A stretch of DNA of 64,000 bases from Symbiodinium natans (lineage: Eukaryota; Sar; Dinophyceae; Suessiales; Symbiodiniaceae). The translations under genes and the position numbers were made by a program. Where the stretch lies: the NCBI GenBank assembly GCA_905221605.1, contig CAJNDS010000442.1:62001-126000 (forward strand), given 5' to 3'. This document shows positions 54,649-64,000 of the stretch, in pieces (the first letter of the stretch is position 1; each line of letters starts with the position of its first letter). The notes beneath the pieces are model-generated. The model did not search any database. It worked only from the letters and a program-made list of their open reading frames with translations, and was not told the DNA's origin.

Positions 54649-56475
54649 ATGTCTGATGTCGTTTTCTGTGGGAATCCCGGTGCGGGCAAAAGCACCCTGC
54701 TCTCCTGCATTAGTGGCGTCCAATTCAAGTCCGGTCAAACTGCGTGGGGAGGAATGTCGCAGAGATTGGAGTTCAAGGTTAGCGACGAATTTCCAAGTTG
54801 TCGATTTGCCGACACTCCGGGGCTGGCAGATCCTGAACTTGCCGAAGTGGCTGCAGCAGCCATTACAGAAGCACTTCGAGATGCGTCGGTGAAAGGGCGT
54901 GACGTGAAACTTTTCTTCGTCGTGCCAAGCGAGGCAGGCCGCATCACTGCCGAGCATCTCTTCACCATCCGAAAGGTAGTGCAGTCCATAACCCTGCCGG
55001 ATGATTCACAGCCGGGTGTCAACTCGTACGGTGTTATCGTGAACAAGTGCGACAGCATCTCGCAAGAGCATCAGGAGCAGGTCAACAAAGGCTTCGCGTT
55101 GAAAAGCCATCGTGTGCCCGTGCCAACCGGTTACACAATATTCCTCAGGCGCGTGGAAGAATTGAGCGGTAAGGACAATGCCCGGTACGAGTTCCCGGGG
55201 CTCAAGGAGTTTGTGCTCGACTTTCCGGGCTTTGGCGTCAAGAAAGCTGCGGAGATCAATGTTGAGGACCTGGACACACAGCTGGAGCAGTTCCAAAGAT
55301 CCGCAGCTGAAGAATTCAAAAAACTTACTAAGATGCATGGGGAAGAGCGGGAACGATTTGAGCTGCAGGCCGTGGAAAGTGCCAAGGCTCTTAAAGAAGA
55401 TCTTGAAAAGAAGTTGAATGAGCAACGCCTACTGTTTGAGAAGAAGACGCAAGAGCTTCATGCCGAGATCCAGAGACGATCGGACTGGGATTGTGAAAGC
55501 CGTGTTTCGTCTCAAGCTAGACATGTTTTTGTGTTGCGGCAAAGGATGGTGTTTACGCAACAGGTTATCCAAACATGATTCTAGCCACCACGCCAAGAGC
55601 CCACCGCATGCAGTCTGGCAGGATGAAAACGCTGATTTGCTTGCGAAAATGCAGGAGCAAGCTAGGTTGCAGGTGCGAATCTGCATGGCAAATTAGTGAG
55701 GACTGCATGTGGAAAATCGCAGGCTGAGGCAGAAGCAAGCTTTTTGAAGCAGCTTGAAAAGATGGACAAGCAGGCGCAGCCATAGTCCTATTCTGACGGC
55801 AAAAGCGCATGGAACAAGATCTTCAAGAAGTGTAATGTTATGCAACCTGATGCGGAGAGTCTTGAAGAGCGTGAGACGCCTCACTTTGCACAGGCAGAGG
55901 AACAAAGCAGACGGCAGGAGGTCTCGGCGCAGCTAAACACAAGCTGATATCACGCGGCATGAGCAACCTGCTCCAACGTTGTGAAGTGATTTTGCCAGCA
56001 AGAAGTTCTGCATGGTATGTCAGGCACGATTGATCACGGTGAGTCTGCAGGCGGAACGGGCGCACCTGCGCAAACTCTTGGAGGAACAGAAACAGAAGGA
56101 GGCATGGCTGCGAGGTCCCTTCATGTAGTTCTCCCTGGGTAAGCTGAAGGCCGAAGAGCAAGAAAAGGCCAGAAGGGAGCATGCAGATCTACGAAAACTA
56201 CTGGAGGAGCAGGCGCGGCACTTTGCACCCAACAGATGAACAAAGTTTGTAGACCGATGAATTGCAGATCTCTGTGAGGAGAAGAGGGCAGAGAAGGCAG
56301 GGTCGCTTGATAACTAAATGGTCTTGCGAAACGTGTCCCTGCAGATTGAGCAACAGCTGCTGAAGTATGGACAGCTCTCATGCAAGGTCAGCACATGTTG
56401 AATCTGACGCTGTCAACTTTCACAGTTGCAGGAAAGTCAAGCCAGAGCAAAGGCAAGATCGTCAGCACACGTGGT
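54649..56475 (+). CDS. AIG1/GIMAP-like GTPase with coiled-coil exons
   Basis: From ATG 54649 (MSDVVFCGNPGAGKST) the first exon encodes a GTPase: P-loop GNPGAGKST (G1), FADTPGLAD (G3), IVNKCD (G4). The placement matches AIG1/GIMAP GTPases, which act at membranes. It continues to about 55475 in a coiled coil (EEFKKLTKMHGEERERFELQ, EDLEKKLNEQRLLFEKKTQE). Then coding continues in short exons: 55621-55672, 55723-55779, about 55850-55932, 56051-56114, 56150-56237, about 56346-56387 and about 56430-56472. The intron 55673-55722 is a clean 50-bp GT-AG. Two exons repeat the same heptads (AHLRKLLEEQ, ADLRKLLEEQ). Some borders are not GT-AG and the true end is unknown. The upstream open frame (from 54454) is probably not coding. 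Confidence 0.75.
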
Positions 56476-58224
56476 GAGCCGACTTGAGTGAGCCCCTGTG
56501 CGTGTCTGTAATTCACTTATTCAAGCGAAATGGGGTCAGCGAGTTTTTTTTTCACCGCACGCTTTTTGTTCAGCACGCCTTTTTGTAACTCACGCGGCTG
56601 CCTGAGCAAACAAAGAAGACTCGGGGCGCCCCCAAGAAGCAGAAAGTTCAATTCGCCGTCTTCAAGCTTTTCGTGTTGACCAATGGTGTGCCCTACATTT
56701 CGAGGCCGAGAAGGGGGGGTTGAGCAGGAATGTTTTGAGCTTGAACACTGGAGCATGTGTCGGGAGCTGTCGGGTTACACCGCCACTCCAGAGTGGCAGT
56801 TGCCGTTCTCGTACTTGTTTTGTTGCTGTGGCGCCTCCTCGATGTCCCTTCCCACTTTTGCCAAAGTTTGTCGGATTTGTCCAACTTTGCAGGCCCGTAG
56901 GGCTGCTCAAGATTCGTGCAACTGCTTTTGCATACTGAGGAATCTTCCGCCTCAAGTGACAGGTTTATCTGATGCATTCCCCGCAGCCACGATTCCCAAC
57001 TCTTAGGCCAGGCCAGCCACTCAAGCGCCATACATGGCACGCACACGTACGTGGGTCTTGGAGAATGGTGTGTTGCGCCTTGCATCTCATCTCATCTCAT
57101 CTTGTCTTGGGGGCTCAGGGGCTTGTCCTGCAATGGGGTGGAGTTGCAGAGCTGAGGGCCCGGACCGGACCGCGTTGGCACCTGCGGCGAGAGGGACACA
57201 GACAGGCCCGGGATGTAGGCCTCTTGGCAGACCCGCTTATAGCGCTTGCCGCAGTGACGACATTGTGGCATCCCCGCCACCAAGCGCTGAAGCCGAGCGT
57301 CTCCGTTTGCTTGAGTTATCGGCTGGGCCAGCTTGTGTTCCACTTCCTCCGCCGCCTTTCGCCTCAAGAGTACGACCAACTCCTACAAAGCACGCCAGAG
57401 CTGTGTTGCGGCGCCTGCCCACCGCGGCAGACGCCCCGGCCCACCTGCCTGCGCCGTGAGCTCCCGCCCCGTTGTCGCCGCTGCTTGGCATCGCTGCTTC
57501 GTGGCCACCCCGTCTCGGCTGACTCCCTGAGCTCCCAGTCCTACACCGCCTCCTGAGATCGCGCAGTGAGCGCCGCCTGTTTTCGGGTTCTCCGGGGCTG
57601 GTGGGCGTGTTTGGGCCGGGCTCTGGGCTTGGGTTCCGGGGTTCGGGTCTGGGGTCGGGGGCTGTTGTTTCAAGGGGTCCGCCGCTGGATGGCTCGCGGA
57701 TCACCGGATCACGACTCTGTGAGGATCACACGTCATTCTTTCGGGGTGCTACACGACGGCACTTCACTTCTGCAGTGTGGAGCACAGGGTTTTCTCCCAA
57801 ACGTGGTTTTCCCTGTGCCCCCATATTCTTAATTGGTGCTTTTGGGAGCACATGCCTCCTACACCTTTTCCGGAACATGATCGCTTGGCACGCCAATTTT
57901 TTTGGAGCTGTTGGCAACCTTTCTTGTCTCTTGTTTGCAGTCCTGCGCTACAGTGTTGTCGTTACATGCAGTTGCACACGCCACTTCGCTGCTCCAGTAG
58001 TCTATGTCAACATAGACGTTAGCATATATCAGTATGTCTGTACTTCAACAGAGACACACAGACCTGACCGTGGTTGACTTTGTGTCATTTGTTATTGTCG
58101 TAAGCGAAGAACATCTCCGACTTGTTTTGCATGAAAACTCTCCTGCTGTTAACAAACTTTCCATGGACCTATGGCCCAAGGATTGGGGGGCCCTATGTTT
58201 TGGGATGAAGGGGGGTGAGCCCCG
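56476..58224. other. Unassigned 1.7-kb stretch
   Basis: GC-rich around 57100-57700, where several frames stay open on both strands. One minus-strand frame has MPQCRHCGKRYKRVCQEA near 57270-57220, a lone CxxC that I cannot build on. A short CATCT repeat lies near 57085. No gene is claimed. Confidence 0.4.
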
Positions 58225-58915
58225 AAAGGAAACCGTAAACCCCGAAACCCTAAGAGGAAACCCGAAACCCTAAAAGGTAAGAAAAGCGTCAACCCTAAGA
58301 GGAAACCCTGAACCCCTAAACCCCAAAAGGTAAGGGAAACCCAAAACCCTAAAAGGAAATCCTAAACCCCAAACCCACAAGAACAGAACCCTAAACCCAA
58401 AAAGGAAAGCGAAAGCCTAAACCCTGAAAGGAAACCCTGAACCCTAAACCCAAAAGCGAAACCCCGAACCCTGAAGGGAAAAAACCTTTAACCCTGAAAG
58501 GAAAGGTGTGAGGGAAAGCCTAAACCTCAAAAGAAAACCCTCAACCGTAAAAGGTAGCAGAAACCCTAAAGGGAAACCCTGAACCCTAAGACCCTAAAAA
58601 GCAAACCCGGAAACCCTAAACCCTAAAAGGTGAGGGACAGCCTAAACCCTAAAAGGAAACCTGGAGGCTTGAAAGGAAAACCGAAACCCCAAAAGGTAAG
58701 GGAAACCCTAAACCCCAAAAGGAAACCCGAAACCCTAAACCCACAAAAAACAAAGCCCTAAACCCTAAAAGGAAAAACCCTAAACCCTCAAAGGTGAGAG
58801 AAAGCCTAAACCTTGAAGGAAAACCGGCAACCGTAAAAGGTAAGAGAAACCCTCAAGGAGACCCAAAACCCTAAAAGGAAACTCGAAACCCTAAAAGGAA
58901 ACCCTTTACGGGGCA
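58225..58915 (+). repeat. Telomere-like interstitial tract (CCCTAAA-related)
   Basis: Dozens of AAACCCTAAA words are mixed with AGGAAACCC and AGGTAAGGGAAACCC variants over about 690 bp. CCCTAAA is the C-strand of the TTTAGGG telomere repeat. The copies are irregular, not a clean telomere, so this is an interstitial or ancient block, with about 5 kb of coding-like DNA beyond it. Confidence 0.8.
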
Positions 58916-59265
58916 ACCACAAAGGGGAAGGACAATGATAACCCTGACGCCTAAGGATCGCAAGTCAAATCCCTGAATCCCTTGAAAACCACGGGTCAGG
59001 TTAGGGGGGTCCAAACAGAGGGTAACCGGCCTAAGCCTAACCACCCCAAGGGGAACCCTCCAAACCCAAACCCAAGCCTGAGGGCCTACACGTTTTTGCT
59101 GCGAACTTTTCGGCAGCCATAACCTTGAGCCACAATACAACAGTCCATTGACGTTGCAACTATTCCAGAACTTTTTGTACCCTTTGTACATGTAATTGTA
59201 AACGCTTGCGCGCGCCGCCTCGGCAGCCGGGCCGGCCCCAGGCAGGAAAGGAGGAAAGAGGGTTT
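58916..59265. other. Segment between telomere-like and G-tract blocks
   Basis: I see no supported feature. The Pro-rich minus-strand frames that begin in the neighbouring G-tract run into it and are not taken as genes. Confidence 0.4.
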
Positions 59266-59640
59266 CAAGGGCGGGGTTAGGGGGGGGGTGGGGGGGGTGG
59301 GGAGGGGGTGGGGGGGGCTCTGGGTGGGGGTGGGGGGGGGTGGGGGGGGGGGGGGTGGGGGGGGGGCAGGGGGTGGGGGGGTGGGGTGGGTTGGGGGGGG
59401 GTGCAGGGGGGTGGGGTGGGGGGGGTGGGGGGGTGGGGGGGGGGGGGTGGGGGGGGGGGGGGGGGGGGGGGGTGGGGGTTGGGCGGGGGTGTGGGGGTTG
59501 TGGGGGGGGGGTGGGGGGGTTTTGAGGCACTCCCCCTGTAGGAGCCACCGAGAGGCGGGACCCTCCACGGCATCGGTTTGCAGCTCCTCCAAGCGATTGG
59601 GGGGGGTCCCACAGGGTGGGGGGGGGGGGGGTCGCGTCAA
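59266..59640 (+). repeat. G-run block
   Basis: Runs of 5-14 G broken by single T, mostly GGGGGTGGGGG, to about 59530, with another run of 12 or more G near 59620. It is highly able to form G-quadruplexes on the plus strand. The Pro-rich and Gly-rich open frames across it are products of the tract. Confidence 0.9.
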
Positions 59641-60003
59641 AAAATTTTGCATGGGGGGAAGGGTTGGGTTAGGGGGAAGGAGGCCCGATCCGGGTCTGCT
59701 TGTTCCAGACGCTTCTCGGCAGGAAGCCGAGGCGAATTCACTCTCTTTCACAGATATTGCGTCCAAGCTCCACAAATCCAAACTGTACATTTCAGAATCA
59801 TCTCCACCATTCTCAGAAACTATTCGTATACCACTCTTTTTTCCAGAAATGCATCACCCACTTTTGCCAAAATAGTAGTCAGCCTCACCAACCACAATTA
59901 AGGCACCAAACTTCCTATCATCTTTCAGTTCTTGATGCTTCAGCATGCCTCGCGGTCTTCAGACGATGTAAGTGGGAAAAGGTACTCTCCAAATCCTCCA
60001 CTG
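59641..60003. other. Short unassigned stretch
   Basis: No supported gene; it may be the 3' flank of the minus-strand coding region. Confidence 0.4.
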
Positions 60004-60516
60004 TCAAGAGACTATCCGGCAATAACTGCTGAAATGCATCGATAACACTTTTCTTCTTGAAAACGTCCAAACATCAGCTGCGTCTACGCCTTCCGCAGAC
60101 CCACGTGCAGATGGTGTTGATGCCGTCCGAGGCACCTTTTCAGGATTGGTCTTTTCACCTTCAGTCATCACTGAGGGTCGCTTCTTTGGCAGTGGAAAAA
60201 GGAACCGTTGAGAAGTAACTTCGACCGGGGTTTTTCTTTTCTTTTTGTCACGCTTGCGGACTTCAGGTGCAGACTTGGTCTCCGAGGTCTCAAGGACTTC
60301 TTCAACCTCTTTTGAGTTGCCATCAGGAATCCTCTTGTCCTCCTCCGTGTCAACACCAACAGCCTTCGCGTTGTCCCCTTCAGTCGATGGGACCTTCGCC
60401 GTCTTAGGCTTTCCCTTCTTACTCTTCTTTTTCGGCCTTTCTTCCTCTGCTTCAACCTCCTCAACAATGCCAACTGAAGGGTCAAATTCTTGTGCAGACG
60501 AAGACGTGCAACCCAC
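60004..60516 (-). pseudogene. C-terminal part of CCCH zinc-finger protein, shifted frame
   Basis: This frame gives acidic/Lys-rich sequence (VGIVEEVEAEEERPKKKSKKG, KRDKKKRKTPVEV) and ends VLSMHFSSYC. It continues the zinc-finger protein better than the Arg-rich translation of the longer frame. The switch point is near 60530. Confidence 0.5.
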
Positions 60517-60533
60517 TTTGTCAACCTCTTTAC

Positions 60534-61811
60534 CGAAACTTCATACTTGTCCACCAATCTGAGAAGTTCGGTCCAGGACATGAACTCTAGACCACGATCC
60601 TCAATCCAACTTTTCCATAGTGATCCTCGATCATGACTATTATCTGCCACTTCGAACAGATCAAAAACAGATTCAGCCTCGTATCTGTCCACGTTGTCAC
60701 GATCACCTGACAGAATACTGACCGCCTCCATAACCAACTCTTGATATTGTACAGCAGTCGCGTCATAGCCCATCTCATCTTCAGAAGACTCTTCAGCCTT
60801 TTTCTCCTCTTCTTTTTCTCCAGCTGGTTCTTCGCGAGAAGGCCGCGGCAACGGTTTTCTTTTATCATGAGTCAGTTCATCATTTCTTCTTTGGTCTTGC
60901 TGATGGCGATACACACATCGACTTTCAGCGTGACAATATCCATGCTTCGAAAACTGATTGCACAAAATGCGAGCAGTATCGTGCGAGAACACACACGAAG
61001 CCCCATATCGACACCCCTTGTTGTTGATCCAATACTTGCACCAAGGAGGTTCGGAGTCATCATGCACGAACTTACAATCCTCAAATCTGCAATTTCCCGA
61101 CGGATACCAGAAACATACCTTCCTTTTTCGCTGCTCAGCTCGTATGGGGCTCTCAACTGCAAAGAAGCGAGGCGCATGCCCTGCATGCTCATGTCCATAC
61201 CTTTCAGGTGAACGACTGTCCCGCTTGTCTCGACAATTGTCTTTCCAGGGAACACGGTCTCCTTCACCACGTACGTCGGTCATTTTGTATTCAGCACTTC
61301 GCATACCATCGGTACACGCTTCTAACGAGCTTCCTTTTACAGAGACAACGACAGGACTTGCTTCAAGTTCAGGTATGCTCGGAAGTTTAATGCAGAACAA
61401 CTCCTCTTCACAATTTTGGATCATTTCTACTTTACCTTTTTGTCCTGAGCCGAAAACATTGAAGACGGTAGCCCATTTACTCTTACACCACTTATCATAC
61501 GACGCCAGCTTCTTATCAACAGCTTCCCCCGATGCTTGGAACCTCCCAAATTCATTTTCTTGAAGGCCAAACCCAGCTGTCTCAACAAGCCCGTCACAAT
61601 CCTCCAACTTTAAGCTTTTTGCATTTGGTTCACTGTCACCATGCTCCCATTCTTCCAGACCCAGTTCCTCTTGAACAGTGTCACTTCCAGGCCCCTCTCC
61701 GGGATAACCCAGTGTACCGTCGAACTCTTTTTGAGGACGATGGGGTCCAGCAACTGCAGGTGCTTCAGGTGGACAGTGAGCAGAAATGAATACCAGGTCC
61801 GTCTCAACCAT
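60534..61811 (-). CDS. CCCH zinc-finger protein (three fingers), body
   Basis: Three CCCH fingers follow each other at residues 233-250 (VCFWYPSGNCRFEDCKFVH), 258-277 (WCKYWINNKGCRYGASCVFSH) and 284-303 (LCNQFSKHGYCHAESRCVYRH). Spacings are C-x7/8-C-x4/5-C-x3-H, typical of RNA-binding CCCH proteins. An acidic N-terminal half comes before them and a Lys/Glu-rich linker plus a helical segment (ALQYQELVMEAVSIL-like, ESVFDLFEVADN, LLRLVDKYEVSVK) comes after. The upstream continuation is in another frame (join near 61810), as is the C-terminus. Whether it is a host RNA-binding gene or part of a mobile element cannot be decided. Confidence 0.65.
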
Positions 61812-62388
61812 CTTGAAATTAGTGACTCTTCATCCTCAGGAATAGACTCCCCCATAACCGCTTCAGGAGAAATCTCAGGAGCCTGCTCTGGTGGCAATTG
61901 CATTCCAGAACACTCCTTTTCAATTGACTCCTTCTTTTCTTCCTCTTCAACAACTGGTTTTTCTTTTTCCGCAACCGAAACCAGCATGGATTGTGCAGCG
62001 ATGTCGTCCACCAACATGACTTGACACGCAGGATCTTTTTCCTCATCCTCAAGAGCCGTTGTCTTTTGTTGACGCTCCAGCTCAAAGAAACGCTCCAGTT
62101 GGTCGGCATACACAATCGTTTGGAAGAAGTTAACCAAATAATCCCTGCCTTGGTCCCAGTTGAAACATCCAATCACCACGCTTCCTTGTCCCAATGATAT
62201 ATTCAGAGGGTAAACCCGTCTCTCATCAGGTCCACATGGTGCATCATTTCAGTCTTTTGGGTCCACTCATAGGCAGTTCCTTCCATGGCACTTCCAAAGG
62301 TATCTGAGTTTACGAACCATGTGCTCAGCTTTGGTGCCAACAATACACCCATCACCGACAACGTAAAGTTCCCAAACTTGGAAAACAA
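61812..62388 (-). pseudogene. Upstream part of the CCCH coding region, two frames
   Basis: From 62388 to about 62239 one frame gives KFGNFTLSVMGVLLAPKLST and SDTFGSAMEGTAYEWTQKT. From about 62235 another gives GPDERRVYPLNISLGQG, VVIGCFNWDQGRDYLVNFFQ and an acidic stretch to 61812. Together they read as one folded domain broken by a shift. I recognise no family. Confidence 0.45.
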
Positions 62389-62702
62389 GGCTGTTGATGG
62401 TAATCGTGACGCAAAGGAACATAATGTCCTTCATCCAGCCGCTTCACCAATTCTCTTCCAGTACCATTCTGCTCATTTGCTTGATTGATACTGGGTAGTG
62501 CAGCATAGATGTTCCTTGCCTGTGTCTCTATAAAATTCCATATAGACCGCTCCGACAGTGATCGCCTCGTCACCCCACCTTACTTCTTCAGAGCACGTCA
62601 AGGTCACCCCATCTCGGTGATCACCTTCATCTTGTTCTCCAGATTCCAGTCTCGCCACCATTGTCGACGACTGATCTCCTAAACACCATTGTACGGTCCA
62701 TT

Positions 62703-63236
62703 CTATTCAGACCACCCTTTTGCACCGGGCTTTTGCCAGTATCCTCCTCCTTCGAAGACACATGCCCCAATGCACCCCTTTTTTCCTTCCTCTGAAACAT
62801 CTGTCACCTCTGATCCAGACGCTGGAACCACAACATTTCCGGAACCTCCTTCAGGTGCGCTTTGCAACCGTTCTGCTGCGCTTTGCAGCTGTCCAGAAAC
62901 TTCCACGGAGTCTTTTTCCTTTGTAAGTGGCCCACTTCCAGACGTATGGTCATCAGAAACACTCCCATTGGGTCCAACAGCAGCCAAATTTTCTGAAGCA
63001 GGGCAGGCGGTCTCCCCCCGCGGCGAGACGACGCGATCTTTGTTCCTGCCCTCCACCTTCTCATCCGAAAATTGACTGGAGTCAGAGTCGGTGTCAGAGC
63101 CATCACTAGCTGAATTCTGCTCATTGGCATAGGACACAAGTCCCAGACCAGCGGAATCCTCAACATCCACTGCATCTGCCCACTTGTGTACACGACTGAA
63201 CGGAAAACTCAATCCCCCTGGCATTCGAAGCTTCAA
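62703..63236 (-). pseudogene. Acidic, disordered part of the same coding region
   Basis: MKLRMPGGLSFPFSRVHKWA, then SDGSDTDSDSSQFSDEKVEG and Glu/Ser/Gly-rich sequence to KGWSE. Codon-like composition but no domain. The frame is open upstream and joins the 63315-63539 frame only across a shift. Confidence 0.4.
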
Positions 63237-63314
63237 GGGTTCGGGAGCGACTACTCGCTGAGGCGCAATCCCCTTGCGGACGGCGCTCTGCGTCTCAAAA
63301 CAGTGCGAGCTTGT

Positions 63315-63880
63315 TTAGGACGTAAAAGAGAACGATTTTTTCCACCATTGCTGATTTGGAGGAACGGATGCGGACCAAGGTTTTGCTAATGGTCCCGTCA
63401 ACGTAATCGGAACTTGTCGAACTGGAGCCTTGCCATTGTGTCCGGGTTGTCCTTCAACCACGTTGGGAATGACAGGCGCAGGACGCGGAGGCTGCGCAGG
63501 AACAATTCCATTTCCCGGCCGAGCATGAGCAGGATCCATCCCCGTCGACGCGAAATGCCCAGACGCTGAAGAAGCAAAACAGCCTTACGCTCCTCCAAAC
63601 CTTCCTCAATCAAATCCTCAAAATAGATAACATCATCTAACAAATCCCGAACAAATCCTACCCCAAGACGATACAAGGGTGCTAAAACCTTTAAGTCCCT
63701 CATCCAGAAGGTGCCACGTTGCAACCAGCGCTGAATGGGTTCATTAGGATCAATTCGATCATTCGCCACAACCGTCTCAGCCGTAACATCAGGCTGCTCG
63801 TCCGATAGCAACTCACCCACAGTCACAGAAGCGTCTGCTTCGTCCATAGTAGCAGGAGCCTGAGCGTCTTGCGCATCCAC
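63315..63880 (-). pseudogene. N-terminal part of the minus-strand coding region
   Basis: MDAQDAQAPATMDEADASVT leads to a helical segment (IQRWLQRGTFWMRDLKVLAP, YFEDLIEEGLEERKAVLLLQ). Near 63545 coding appears to move to the next frame (MDPAHARPGNGIVPAQPPRP...). The frame may start beyond the window edge, since 63881-64000 also looks codon-like. No family is recognised. Confidence 0.4.
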
Positions 63881-64000
63881 CAGTGCATTTGTCTGTGTTG
63901 CAGAAAGAAGGGGAGGCTCAGGACCATCCTGAGTACCGTTTTATTCTCCGTGAGGCGCTCCATCAGTCAAAAGTCCTCCGGAACCTCCTTGACTTCCAGA

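Noticed and set aside
57034-57704. Overlapping GC-rich frames on both strands, one with a CxxC near 57270-57220
   Set aside because: No domain, no support for either strand; a single CxxC is not enough.
58871-59790. Pro-rich minus frames and Gly-rich plus frames
   Set aside because: Translations of the G-tract, without non-repetitive domain.
1-64000. tRNA, rRNA and spliced-leader RNA genes
   Set aside because: I looked for tRNA arms, rRNA-like segments and an SL followed by a donor GT and stem-loops; none was found. The SL copies here are relics at element ends, not SL RNA genes.

Overview
The window looks like nuclear DNA of a dinoflagellate. The best evidence is a relic of the dinoflagellate trans-spliced leader (SL) at 45589-45609, which matches the canonical 22-nt leader except for one missing T. 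Truncated SL ends (TGGCTCAAG) sit at the 5' boundary of four other elements. Copia-type retroelements with Lys/Gly-rich Gag proteins and a telomere-like CCCTAAA tract fit this. I cannot name the species; a Symbiodiniaceae-like genome is a guess.

Almost all of 1-52600 is retroelement sequence. At 1-12986 (minus strand) there is a head-to-tail chain of three SL-headed elements. They are a complete three-ORF LINE (12986->4210), a 2.6-kb non-coding unit A (4196->1618) and the 5' part of a second LINE-like element (1604-> off the window). Each junction carries the same 13-bp word GAAAAGTTTACGC. That word is also bases 4-16 of the LTR of the neighbouring copia element, so it is read as a target-site duplication. 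The chain sits in the 3' LTR of copia 1 (23159->13002), next to a second complete copia element, copia 2 (33291->23266). Both copias have PBS, PPT and Gag-PR-IN-(RT)-RNase H. Both also have an extra ORF between protease and integrase, and a cytosine-methyltransferase-like domain after RNase H. Copia 1 has lost its RT core.

Region 33292-42738 holds two unrecognised ORFs (34580-35464, 35894-36499), purine tracts, a GC-palindromic minisatellite, two further minisatellites and a TA-flanked MITE. At 42739-48734 (plus strand) a mirror-image chain follows: a LINE 3' end, unit B, unit C and the rest of a copia-1-type LTR, with the same 13-bp word at every junction. At 48735-52600 there is a decayed RT fragment, a 255-bp direct repeat and a third, broken copia with a membrane-spanning tail ORF.

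The last 10 kb looks more like host DNA: an AIG1/GIMAP-like GTPase with many short coiled-coil exons (54649-56475), a telomere-like interstitial tract (58225-58915), a G-tract block (59266-59640), and a minus-strand CCCH zinc-finger coding region broken by frameshifts (63880->60004).

Working model: the LINE encodes a zinc-ribbon/coiled-coil ORF1, an APE-RT-RNase H ORF2 and a protein-kinase-like ORF3. It inserts at GAAAAGTTTACGC in copia LTRs, and it mobilises the 2.6-kb units through a shared SL head and a shared two-hairpin 3' tail.
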